64,000 nt of DNA from assembly GCA_910589485.1 (NCBI GenBank), contig CAJUSW010000002.1, positions 1-64,000 on the forward strand, given 5' to 3'. The DNA is from an uncultured Duncaniella sp. GTDB taxonomy: Bacteria; Bacteroidota; Bacteroidia; Bacteroidales; Muribaculaceae. Both the position numbers and the translations under genes were made by a program. Below, piece after piece: positions 46,062 to 53,948 of the stretch. The notes beneath the pieces were generated by a model. It searched no databases. It was not told the DNA's origin and worked only from the letters and a program-made list of their open reading frames with translations. Every line of letters begins with the position of its first letter. Positions within the stretch are counted from its first letter, which is position 1.

Positions 46062-47015
46062 ATGTCACAGTCACTCCCGTCCAAACGCGAAACAGCGGTG
46101 ATAGTAATCAGCCTCGTGGTATGGCTCGCTGTCACAGCCACATTCGTGGGATTCCGGCCCGAGCACCTCTACATCGCCGTATTCCTCGCGGCCATGTTGC
46201 TCGTCACCGGCACCACACGCCGTCTCGTCGTGGCACTCCTGCCGTTCATCGTATTCGGCATATCCTACGACTGGATGAACATACTCCCCAACTACGAGGT
46301 CAACCCGGTCGACATCTTCGGACTATACTCCACCGAGTCATCGCTCTTCGGTATCACCCTCACCCCCGCCACCTCCGAGGTAGCCGGCACCATCGTCACC
46401 CCCAACGAATGGTGGGCCATGCACACATCCCCCATCCTCGACTTCCTTGCCGGATGCTTCTACCTCTGCTGGGTGCCCGTGCCCATCCTTTTCGGCCTGT
46501 GGCTCTACTTCAAGAAGCAATATAGCGTCTATCTCCACTTCTCGCTGGTGTTCCTCTTTGTCAACCTCCTCGGGTTCGCCCTCTACTACGTTCACCCCGC
46601 CGCTCCGCCGTGGTACGTAGCCATGCACGGCTTCGACTTCATCCCCGGCACCCATGGCGAGACAGCCGGACTGGCCCGCTGGGACGCTATGATGGGCCTC
46701 TCCATCTTCGACGGCCTCTATTCCCGCAACTCCAACGTCTTTGCCGCCCTCCCCTCACTCCACGCCGCCTACATGCTCATCGCGTTCATCTACTCCCTCC
46801 GGGCCCGTTGCTCGGTGTGGCTCCGCGTGCTGTTCGCGTTCATCTGCCTGGGCATCTGGTTCACAGCCGTCTACACCTCCCACCACTACATCATCGACGT
46901 CCTCGCCGGCATCGGTGTCACCATCGTGGGCTGGCTCATATTCGAGCAGGGGCTCATGCGCCTGCGTCCATTCCGCCGTTTCCTCGACTCTTATAAAAAC
47001 TATATAGCAGGGTGA
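46062..47015 (+). CDS. PAP2-family enzyme resembling inositol-phosphorylceramide synthase
   Basis: Integral membrane protein of 317 residues with about six helices. Motifs are those of the Aur1/sphingomyelin-synthase branch of the PAP2 superfamily rather than a plain phosphatase: HPAAPPWYV (178-186), PSLHAAY (231-237) and SHHYIIDVLAG (273-283), giving the His-His-Asp triad (His234, His275, Asp279). Such enzymes transfer a phosphoinositol-type head group from a glycerolipid to ceramide. Bacteroidetes make sphingolipids, so an inositol-phosphoryl-dihydroceramide product fits. It overlaps the next gene by 4 nt (GTGA). Undecaprenyl-pyrophosphate phosphatase is a less likely alternative. Confidence 0.85.
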   Translation: MSQSLPSKRETAVIVISLVVWLAVTATFVGFRPEHLYIAVFLAAMLLVTGTTRRLVVALLPFIVFGISYDWMNILPNYEVNPVDIFGLYSTESSLFGITLTPATSEVAGTIVTPNEWWAMHTSPILDFLAGCFYLCWVPVPILFGLWLYFKKQYSVYLHFSLVFLFVNLLGFALYYVHPAAPPWYVAMHGFDFIPGTHGETAGLARWDAMMGLSIFDGLYSRNSNVFAALPSLHAAYMLIAFIYSLRARCSVWLRVLFAFICLGIWFTAVYTSHHYIIDVLAGIGVTIVGWLIFEQGLMRLRPFRRFLDSYKNYIAG

Positions 47016-47950
47016 GCAACTGGAAGGAAGAATACCGCAAATCGCTCAAGTCGATGGACACCGAGGAGCACATCGACCTGGCCTTCTACCGCCCCATAGG
47101 CTTCCTGTGGGCACGCCTCGCCGCGCGCCTCGGCGTCACCCCCAACGCCATCACCATAGCATCCATATTCCTCGGCGTGGCAGCCGGCATCCTCTTCTAC
47201 TATCCTCAGCTGTGGATAAATGTCGTGGGAATGATCCTACTCGTCTGGGCCAACTCATTCGACAGCGCCGACGGACAGCTCGCCCGCCTCACCCATCAGT
47301 ATTCGCGCCTCGGGCGCATACTCGACGGCCTGAGCGGCGACTTCTGGTTTGCAGCCATATACATCGCCATCGTCCTCCGCGAGAACATCTCCATCCCCCT
47401 CTTCCACCAATACCCGTGGTTCCTGTGGTGCATGGCTATTCTCGCCGGCATCTCTCATGCCAAGCAAGCCTCCATGGCCGACTATTACCGCCAGTTCCAC
47501 CTCTACTTCCTCAAGGGCGAGCAGGGAAGCGAGCTCGACAACGTGGCCGACCTGCGCCGTCAGCTCTCCGAAGCGATCGCCTCGGGAAAATGCGGTTTCT
47601 GGAAACGCCTCACCATGCGCATCTATCTCAACTACACCCGCCAGCAGGAGATGTCCACCCCCTTGCTGCAGGAAATGCGCAAGGCCCTGCGCCGCCGTTA
47701 CCCCGACGGGCATATCCCTGCATCCTTCCGCGAAGAGTTCCGTCGCAACTCCCTCCCCCTCATGAAGTACACCAATATCCTCACCTTCAACTGGCGCACC
47801 ATTGGACTCTTCATCACCCTGTTCATCGGCTACCCCTGGCTCTACTTTATCTACGAGCTCACCATCCTCAACTTCCTGCTTGTCTACATGATGTGCCGCC
47901 ACGAGGTATTCTGCGCCCGTCTCACCGAGGCCCTCGACAAAGACCGGTGA
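47012..47950 (+). CDS. CDP-alcohol phosphatidyltransferase (second, divergent copy)
   Basis: Membrane protein of 312 residues starting with GTG at 47012, overlapping the PAP2 stop. It has Asp84, Asp87, Gly88, Ala91, Arg92, Gly101 and Asp105 of the CDP-alcohol transferase motif. The last aspartate (Asp110) is four rather than three residues after Asp105, with Gly at the canonical place. A long insert (about 135-225, charged, with Arg- and Gln-rich helices) separates the catalytic helices from the last membrane segments. The pair of such enzymes in one cassette suggests two successive CDP-dependent steps or two head groups. Confidence 0.85.
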   Translation: MSNWKEEYRKSLKSMDTEEHIDLAFYRPIGFLWARLAARLGVTPNAITIASIFLGVAAGILFYYPQLWINVVGMILLVWANSFDSADGQLARLTHQYSRLGRILDGLSGDFWFAAIYIAIVLRENISIPLFHQYPWFLWCMAILAGISHAKQASMADYYRQFHLYFLKGEQGSELDNVADLRRQLSEAIASGKCGFWKRLTMRIYLNYTRQQEMSTPLLQEMRKALRRRYPDGHIPASFREEFRRNSLPLMKYTNILTFNWRTIGLFITLFIGYPWLYFIYELTILNFLLVYMMCRHEVFCARLTEALDKDR

Positions 47951-47996
47951 TTCCCATAGCAACTCCTTAACCGGCTCCCTCTCAACCGATCAACCA

Positions 47997-48911
47997 TTGA
48001 TAAAGGCAATAATCTTCGATTACGGAGGCACCCTCGACAGCCGGGGTGACCACTGGAGTGAAGTCATCTACCGCGCCTACAGGGCCGAAATGCCCCACAT
48101 CGCGCGCGATGACTTCCGCCACGCATATGTCATGGCCGAACGCGCCCTCGACGGCACAGGCATCATCCGTCCCACCGACACCTTTCTTGACGTAATGATC
48201 AAGAAAATCACCCTCCAATTCGCCCACCTCAACATCCCCGCCCCAGCCAACTCACAACCTCCCCACTTAATCGCCCCCGAAACACCACACCCCGCCCATC
48301 ATAAAGCGCACGTCCCCAACGCCACCGAGGCGCCCTCATCCAGCCTCAACGCTCCCGAAGCACCCTACCCCGCCATACTGAGAATAGCCACACGTTGCTA
48401 CGAAAGCGCCCGTGAATGTATCCTCGAAGCCCGTCCTGTGCTCGAGGCACTCGCCTCCCGCTACCCCCTCGTCATAGTCTCCAACTTCTACGGCAACCTC
48501 CCCGCTGTCCTCGCCGACTTCGGCATCGCCCACCTGTTCCGCGCCGTCATCGACAGCACCGCGGTAGGCATCCGCAAGCCCGACCCCGCCATCTTCCGCC
48601 TCGGCATCCAAGCCCTCAACACCCTCCCCTCCGAACCCGCCTTTTCAGGGAAACAAGTCCCCGAAACCCCAACCTCCGCCCCACAGAACACAGAAATTCC
48701 CTCCTCCGAAACAAATCTCGCTGAAATCCTCCCCTCCGAAATACTCGTGGTAGGCGACAGCATCTCCAAAGACATCCTCCCCGCCACGACCCTCGGCTGT
48801 CCCACAGCCCACCTCCCCGGCATCCCCTGGGACCCCACCGCCCCCACCAAACCCCTTCCCTCCACCACCATCCCCCTCACCACCCTCTCCGACCTCCTAC
48901 ATCTTTTTTAG
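47997..48911 (+). CDS. HAD-family phosphatase with proline-rich insertions
   Basis: Cytoplasmic HAD-superfamily protein of 304 residues beginning with TTG at 47997. Motif I is FDYGGTLD (nucleophile Asp8), but the usual second Asp at +2 is Gly10. Motif II is VSN (161-163), motif III Lys194 in RKPDP, and motif IV GDSISKD (253-259). Two low-complexity inserts rich in Pro, Ala, Thr and Ser interrupt the fold at about 80-125 (between the cap and the core) and about 211-246. It lies 46 bp after the lipid cassette and could remove a phosphate from an intermediate, but nothing proves the link. Confidence 0.8.
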   Translation: MIKAIIFDYGGTLDSRGDHWSEVIYRAYRAEMPHIARDDFRHAYVMAERALDGTGIIRPTDTFLDVMIKKITLQFAHLNIPAPANSQPPHLIAPETPHPAHHKAHVPNATEAPSSSLNAPEAPYPAILRIATRCYESARECILEARPVLEALASRYPLVIVSNFYGNLPAVLADFGIAHLFRAVIDSTAVGIRKPDPAIFRLGIQALNTLPSEPAFSGKQVPETPTSAPQNTEIPSSETNLAEILPSEILVVGDSISKDILPATTLGCPTAHLPGIPWDPTAPTKPLPSTTIPLTTLSDLLHLF

Positions 48912-49066
48912 GCGAACTCTACAACACCACTTTTCATATACATATACCTCTATAATCCAGCACCTTATCTGAAGCCGCACATTCACATATCCACGTGTTG
49001 TAACATTCGCATCAACCAGTTAAGCCTCTTTAACAATTAAAGCTTAAAATCCAATTTCCTTATATA

Positions 49067-49074
49067 TAATTTTG
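49067..49074 (+). promoter_or_regulatory. -7 box of the Ig-like secreted protein gene
   Basis: TAATTTTG, 49 nt upstream of the ATG at 49124, within an A/T-rich gap. No clear -33 element. Confidence 0.4.
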
Positions 49075-49123
49075 CATGGTAAAAATAGACTATATTTAAA
49101 ATCAGCCTATTATCCTTATTACC

Positions 49124-50281
49124 ATGAGAAAATATATTTTATTCCTATTCATTACAATAATCCCATATTTCATAAATAATGCTTTAGCCGCAGATGCTTT
49201 ATATGTTGGACATTCGATTACTTTAAGTGCTCCAAATCCCCCATTTGGTGCCGCAATTAACCAAACGGCCTGGGGAAGTTCAAGCCCGTATCTAATAGTC
49301 CAAAAAAGTGGCACTTATGGTGCAAAGGTCACGGTAAAATCCTATTTTAGCGGATCGGCTCCCGTTCAGTGCGATTACTATTATTACAGATACATCAACG
49401 GGCGTCCCGTGACAAATCACGCAACTACCTACTTTTATATAACTTGTAAACCGGTAAATCTTACTGTATCTTCTTCATCATTAGATCTTACTGTCGGGGA
49501 AGGACAGCAATTATCATATACATACAGTCCAAGCAACATATCTCCGGCTCCTTCCGTGCGATATTATTCCAGTAATAGTAATGTTGCAAACGTCAACAGT
49601 AATGGCTATGTACAAGCTGTCGGATCCGGCTCAGCAAGAATCACCCTTGAAAATAGTGCAGGTCCCGATGTCTATTGTTCTGTAAGTGTCAGAGCCCTTC
49701 CTCCTACTGGCGTGACATTACCATCCTATACCAGTCTTATAATCGGCCGGTCTACAACCCTGACTCCAACCCTGATTCCATATGGAGCATCCTCCACATT
49801 CTCATGGCATTCTGATGACAATAGTATTGCCACTGTTACTTCCTATGGCAAAGTAACAGGCACAGGCATTGGCACTACCAACATATGGGTTACTACCGAC
49901 ATTGGAGGATATAACGCCTACTGTACGGTCTCGGTAAGGGAGCTTCCTCCACCACCGTCCGACATATCTGTCAGGGAAAAGATGATTCTTTACCCCGGTT
50001 TCAGCTATACAATCATTCCTCAACTTGACCCTGAAAATGCAGAAACAACATATACCTGGCGATCTGACAACACAAGTGTTGCAACAGTTAATTACATTGG
50101 CGTAGTGACAGCTAAGAATCAAGGAGTCGCCAATATAACTGTCACTACACAGAATGGACTTTCTGCTGTCTGCGAAACAATCGTTGATAAACTTCCTGCC
50201 GAATTGAATGAGAGTTCCATAAGGAATAAAATTTCAAGAATTGAAAGAATTATCAATAATACATTCTACGATTTCTATTGA
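49124..50281 (+). CDS. Secreted protein with BIG2-type Ig-like repeats
   Basis: Exported protein of 385 residues with a signal peptide (about 1-22, ending ALA-AD). After a cysteine-containing N-terminal domain (about 23-108) come three BIG2-like repeats (about 110-195, 195-275, 278-355). Each has the pattern S-x-V-A-x-V-x-x-x-G-x-V-x-A-x-x-x-G (for example SNVANVNSNGYVQAVGSG and TSVATVNYIGVVTAKNQG). The C-terminus is a short helix with no sorting domain seen. Base use is visibly A/T-richer than in the flanking genes, which suggests acquisition by transfer. It is followed 7 bp later by a small lipoprotein gene. Confidence 0.85.
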   Translation: MRKYILFLFITIIPYFINNALAADALYVGHSITLSAPNPPFGAAINQTAWGSSSPYLIVQKSGTYGAKVTVKSYFSGSAPVQCDYYYYRYINGRPVTNHATTYFYITCKPVNLTVSSSSLDLTVGEGQQLSYTYSPSNISPAPSVRYYSSNSNVANVNSNGYVQAVGSGSARITLENSAGPDVYCSVSVRALPPTGVTLPSYTSLIIGRSTTLTPTLIPYGASSTFSWHSDDNSIATVTSYGKVTGTGIGTTNIWVTTDIGGYNAYCTVSVRELPPPPSDISVREKMILYPGFSYTIIPQLDPENAETTYTWRSDNTSVATVNYIGVVTAKNQGVANITVTTQNGLSAVCETIVDKLPAELNESSIRNKISRIERIINNTFYDFY

Positions 50282-50288
50282 TTAAAAT

Positions 50289-50771
50289 ATGAATAAATAC
50301 GTAACCAATACAATCTGTGGTATCATTACCATAGTATTTTCTATCATCTTAGCAGGATGTAGCAACAATGATGATTCTGATTCTTTCGGACTGATACCCT
50401 CTGATATAGTATGCACTAAATGGGGCTCAACATACGCCGAGGTAACAGAGTTCATGAAAAATACCGAGCCACTATCGACAGAAATCAGCAACGGCATAAT
50501 CTGTTATAAAGGCAAGAATAATATCCAAACGGTATCATACCATTTTACGAATGATATGACTTTAAATTCTACCCTTGTAGTAATTCCTGCCGACAACACC
50601 TCTTTGGATGAATTAAAGGGGTTATTCAAAGACTATATATACCTCGGCCAGCGTAATGATATGGATGTGTATGCTGATGAAGGATCCGATACCATGGTAG
50701 CCATCGGCACCCGAACCAGAAATGACATAATGTATTACACTGTAGGTTATAGCATATTAGGCATCGAATAG
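50289..50771 (+). CDS. Small lipoprotein of unknown function
   Basis: A 160-residue lipoprotein with lipobox ILAGCS (Cys23) followed by NNDDSDS, an acidic start that can mark surface lipoproteins in this phylum. The mature part starts with a helix after TKWGSTYAEVTEFM and then forms a mixed alpha/beta domain of about 110 residues, with paired strands (QTVSYHFTNDMTLNSTLVVI; MYYTVGYSILGI). I know no family for it. It shares the A/T-rich base use of the Ig-like gene 7 bp upstream, so the two were probably acquired together. A clear terminator follows. Confidence 0.75.
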   Translation: MNKYVTNTICGIITIVFSIILAGCSNNDDSDSFGLIPSDIVCTKWGSTYAEVTEFMKNTEPLSTEISNGIICYKGKNNIQTVSYHFTNDMTLNSTLVVIPADNTSLDELKGLFKDYIYLGQRNDMDVYADEGSDTMVAIGTRTRNDIMYYTVGYSILGIE

Positions 50772-50792
50772 GATATCTATTGTAAATTCGTC

Positions 50793-50838
50793 GGCTCATA
50801 TAGATTAAATTCCATCATTATTCTATATGAGCCTTTTA
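50793..50838 (+). terminator. Terminator after the Ig-like/lipoprotein pair
   Basis: GGCTCATATAGA (50793-50804) pairs perfectly with TCTATATGAGCC (50822-50833), followed by TTTTAT. Confidence 0.8.
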
Positions 50839-50903
50839 TATTCTCTCTCCGCCCCTGCCATAAAAATTTTCGCTCCTCAGCCGATGGTCTGAGATTTTTT
50901 GAG

Positions 50904-50911
50904 TAAATTTG
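50904..50911 (+). promoter_or_regulatory. -7 box of the antiporter gene
   Basis: TAAATTTG, 31 nt upstream of the ATG at 50943. No TTTG at the normal distance. Confidence 0.4.
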
Positions 50912-50942
50912 CAGAACAACGCAACTACACGTAGCTATTAGA

Positions 50943-53102
50943 ATGATTCTGGAGGCAGCCATACTACTATCGCGAGTTCCGCTCATCACCCAGCCGATAC
51001 CTATATTCCTGACGGTGATGGCCATTATACTTGTGACCCCCCTCCTGCTCAACCGCCTCAAGATCCCCCATGTAATCGGACTCATCATCGCCGGCATCGC
51101 TGTCGGCCCCCACGGCTTCTCACTGCTCGACCGCGACATGAGCTTTGAAGTCTTCGGCCAGGTAGGCATCCTCTATCTCATGTTCCTCGCCGGAATAGAG
51201 ATCGACATGTACCACCTCAAGAAAAACCTGCGCAAAGGCCTCACATTCGGAGCATTCACCTTCCTGATCCCCCTCGTGCTCGGAGCCGGCGTGGCCGTCA
51301 CCGTGCTCGGCATGGGACTGGCCGACGCCTCCCTGCTCGCCTCGATGTTTGCCGCCCACACCCTCCTGGCCTACCCCATCGTGGCCCGTTTCGGCGTCAC
51401 CCGCTCCCCCGCCGTCATCATCGCCATAGCCGGCACCATCGTCACCGTGCTCGGCTCCCTCATCGTGCTCGCCGGAGTGCTCGGCGTGGTCAGGGAAGGC
51501 TCCATGCGCTCGCTCCTCAGCGTCCTCGGCTACCTTGTGGTCTACTGCGCCGGCATCTTCTACATCTACCCCCGCCTCACAGCCTACTTCTTCAAGAAAT
51601 ACCACGACGGCATCCAGCAGTTCATCTACATAATGGTGATGGTGTTCCTCGCCGCCGCCGTAGCCTCCTGGATAGGCATTGAGGGAGTATTCGGCGCCTT
51701 CTTCGCCGGACTGGTACTCAACCGCTTCATCCCCTCCCGCTCCACCCTCATGGGTCGGCTCGAATTTGTAGGCAACGCCATCTTCATCCCCTACTTCCTC
51801 ATAGGCGTAGGCATGCTCATCGACATCCACGTCGTCACCCAGGGATGGGACACCCTCTACATCGCCGCCGTCATGTCGGCCGTGGCCATGTTTGCCAAAT
51901 GGCTCGCCGCCTACGTCACCCAACAGGTGTTCCACCTCACCCCCGTCGACCGCTCCATCATGTACCAGCTCTCCAACGCCCACACCGCCGTGGCCCTCGC
52001 CGTGGTGATGATCGGCTACAGCATGGGCCTCTTCGGCGTCGAGATACTCAACGGCACCGTGGTCATGATCCTCGTCACATGCTCCGTGTCCTCAATGGGC
52101 ACCGCCCGCGCCGCATCCAAACTCAAGGTGCAGATGCTCGAGCAAGCCGACGAGGAACTCACCAAGGACGAGTCGAGCACCCACCCCCGCACTCTGATAG
52201 CCGTCTCCAACCCTCTCACAGCCCCTGGAATCGTCGATCTCGCCCTGGCAATGAGATTCCCCGACTCATCCATTCCGGGCGATTTCTACGCCCTCCACGT
52301 GCGCAACGACAACTCAGCCTCCGCCCGCTCCATAAGCCGTAACTCGCTCGACGTGGCCGAACGCGCCGCCTCATCAGTCGAAGTCTCCCTCAACCCCATC
52401 GAACGCTACGACCTCAACATCATCACCGGAGTGCTCAACACCATGGCCGAGCGCGACATCACCGAAGTGATCATAGGACTCCACCGGCGCAACACCCTCC
52501 TCGACTCATTTCTCGGCGACAAGATCGAACGACTCCTCCAGAGCACCAACCGCATGGTGGTCATCACCCGATGCTTCATCCCCCTCTCCACCATGAACCG
52601 CATTGTGGTGGCCCTCCCCAAGAACGCCCAGTTCGAGACCGGATTCCGCCGTTGGGTGCAGGCCATGGGCAACCTATGCCGTCACATCGGATGTCACATC
52701 GAATTCTGGTGTGAGAGCTCCACACGCCCCATGATACGCACCGTCCTGGCCCAGTCCAAGATAGAGATCCCCATGAGTTTCGACAACGTGGAGAGCTTCG
52801 ACGACTTCGTGGTGAAATCCAACTCCATCGACGATGACGACCTCCTCGTTGTAGTCAGCTCACGTCGAGCCGCCGTATCGTTCGACAGCGACATGGACGC
52901 CGTGCCCGAATACCTCCACCGCTACTTCGCCAACGCCAACCTCATCATGATCTACCCGAGCCAGTTTGGCACCGAAGCACCCATGACAATGGCCGAGACC
53001 ATGGCCACCGACATCGCCGCCCCGCCGTCCACCATCTACCTCTGGGCCATGCACACCCTACGCCACCTCCGCCACTTCACCGGCAAATCCCGCCGCAAAT
53101 AA
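50943..53102 (+). CDS. CPA2-family cation:proton antiporter with C-terminal UspA-like region
   Basis: Inner-membrane Na+ or K+/H+ antiporter of 719 residues. The first 410 or so residues form about twelve to thirteen helices with family motifs KIPHVIGLIIAGIAVGPHG (about 39-57), LFLAGIEIDMYHLKKN (about 79-95) and EGVFGAFFAGLVLNRFIP. The last 300 residues are soluble and contain two stretches resembling UspA/KdpD-like nucleotide-binding domains (LIAVSNPLTAPGIVDLAL; RIVVALPKNAQFETGFRRW). Those are typical of Bacteroidetes antiporters of this length. It is a single-gene unit next to a block of repeats. Ion choice is not readable from sequence. Confidence 0.9.
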   Translation: MILEAAILLSRVPLITQPIPIFLTVMAIILVTPLLLNRLKIPHVIGLIIAGIAVGPHGFSLLDRDMSFEVFGQVGILYLMFLAGIEIDMYHLKKNLRKGLTFGAFTFLIPLVLGAGVAVTVLGMGLADASLLASMFAAHTLLAYPIVARFGVTRSPAVIIAIAGTIVTVLGSLIVLAGVLGVVREGSMRSLLSVLGYLVVYCAGIFYIYPRLTAYFFKKYHDGIQQFIYIMVMVFLAAAVASWIGIEGVFGAFFAGLVLNRFIPSRSTLMGRLEFVGNAIFIPYFLIGVGMLIDIHVVTQGWDTLYIAAVMSAVAMFAKWLAAYVTQQVFHLTPVDRSIMYQLSNAHTAVALAVVMIGYSMGLFGVEILNGTVVMILVTCSVSSMGTARAASKLKVQMLEQADEELTKDESSTHPRTLIAVSNPLTAPGIVDLALAMRFPDSSIPGDFYALHVRNDNSASARSISRNSLDVAERAASSVEVSLNPIERYDLNIITGVLNTMAERDITEVIIGLHRRNTLLDSFLGDKIERLLQSTNRMVVITRCFIPLSTMNRIVVALPKNAQFETGFRRWVQAMGNLCRHIGCHIEFWCESSTRPMIRTVLAQSKIEIPMSFDNVESFDDFVVKSNSIDDDDLLVVVSSRRAAVSFDSDMDAVPEYLHRYFANANLIMIYPSQFGTEAPMTMAETMATDIAAPPSTIYLWAMHTLRHLRHFTGKSRRK

Positions 53103-53170
53103 CCCCCTCCCCAAAAGCCGTGAAACGGCGATGCAATATCCCCAAAATACCAGGCATGTAATGCCAATTA

Positions 53171-53310
53171 AGCCGTGAAACGGCGATGTAATTATAGCCC
53201 CGCCACGAGCGACGGTGCAAATTGCCCGTAGGGCAAAATTTGCATCCAGACGCGAGGCGCGGGGAAATGAAACGCATACCCAAATGGGCGTCGGAGACGT
53301 CCTATAATTT
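53171..53310 (+). repeat. Hairpin element, copy 1
   Basis: Order of parts: AGCCGTGAAACGGCG stem, ATTATAGCCCCGCCACG, an inner stem around GTAGGGC, GCGAGGCGCGGGG pairing back to the CCCCGCC, and a closing GGGCGTCGGAGACGTCCTATAA end. Confidence 0.65.
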
Positions 53311-53327
53311 CCCCCAAGCACCAACGA

Positions 53328-53469
53328 AGCCCTGAAAGGGCGATGCAGTTATAGCCCCACCACGAGGCCGACGGCGCAAATCGCCCGGCAGGGCAGATTT
53401 GCGCCGTCGGGCGAGGTGTGGGGAAAACGAATTATACCATGATCGGGCGTCGAAGACGTCCTATAATTA
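53328..53469 (+). repeat. Hairpin element, copy 2
   Basis: The best-preserved copy. It has AGCCCTGAAAGGGCG, then TTATAGCCCCACCACG, then a perfect long stem starting GACGGCGCAAAT and ending ATTTGCGCCGTC with CGCCC/GGGC inside, then GGTGTGGGG and the GGGCGTCGAAGACGTCCTAT end. The copies differ inside the stems, but several changes are compensated (CCGT/ACGG against CCCT/AGGG), which points to a conserved fold. Confidence 0.7.
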
Positions 53470-53546
53470 TTTACCATTCAACCGGTTCCATAAAACGTAA
53501 GGCCGGCCTTTGCGATCAATGCGCGGTATTCATCAATCTATGGTTA

Positions 53547-53592
53547 AATTGTTTATTGGTGTGTTTTTTAATTGTTTATTGGTGTGTTTTTT
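53547..53592 (+). repeat. Perfect 23-bp tandem duplication
   Basis: The 23-bp unit 53547-53569 (begins AATTGTTTATTGG) is repeated exactly at 53570-53592, immediately before the inverted hairpin element. Confidence 0.85.
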
Positions 53593-53726
53593 ATAGGACG
53601 TCTTCGACGCCCGTTTTGATACCCCTTTCATTTTCCCCACGCCTCACATGCTGGCAAATCTTGCCCTATCGGGCGATTTGCTCGCATGTTCGTGGTGGGG
53701 CTATAACTAAATCGCCCTTTCAGGGC
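53591..53726 (-). repeat. Hairpin element, copy 3 (inverted)
   Basis: The minus strand reads AGCCCTGAAAGGGCG, TTATAGCCCCACCACG, a variable inner stem (GCAAATCGCCC with GGGCAAGATTTGC), GGCGTGGGG and the GGGCGTCGAAGACGTCC end. It faces copy 2 across about 120 A/T-rich bp. Confidence 0.65.
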
Positions 53727-53755
53727 TTTGTTGGCATAGCCTGCGGGATATAATT

Positions 53756-53882
53756 ATCGCTCTCTGGACCTCTGGTCAAAACAACAACCCCCAAAAATCG
53801 CCCTCTGGCCCTATGGTCTAAAACCATAACACCCAAAAAATCATCCTCTGGACCTCTGGTCTAAACCATAACGCCCTAAAAA
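53756..53882 (+). repeat. Three imperfect tandem units of about 42 bp
   Basis: Each unit runs ATCnnnCTCTGGnCCTnTGGTC, then TAAAnCATAAC and ACCCnAAAAA-like sequence. The second and third contain TGGTCTAAA(A)CCA, a small hairpin. Units start near 53756, 53797 and 53840. Confidence 0.6.
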
Positions 53883-53948
53883 TAGCCTCAATATCTCCGG
53901 CCAATGGAACTATTGTCTATACTCTATACTTTCCCCTCTATACTAAAA

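Larger units (their letters stand above)
53103..53948. repeat. Gene-free block of hairpin elements and tandem repeats
   Basis: About 850 bp with no credible gene between the antiporter and the PgpH-like gene (convergent). It contains two direct and one inverted copy of a hairpin element (listed separately), a partial first-hairpin copy at 53116-53133, a 23-bp perfect tandem duplication, three roughly 42-bp tandem units, and a 29-base copy of a sequence also found at 37122-37150. Confidence 0.7.

Noticed and set aside
53418..53753. A 111-codon frame in the repeat block
   Set aside because: It runs across copies of the hairpin element and the 23-bp tandem repeat, has Cys- and Ile-rich random composition and no leader signals.
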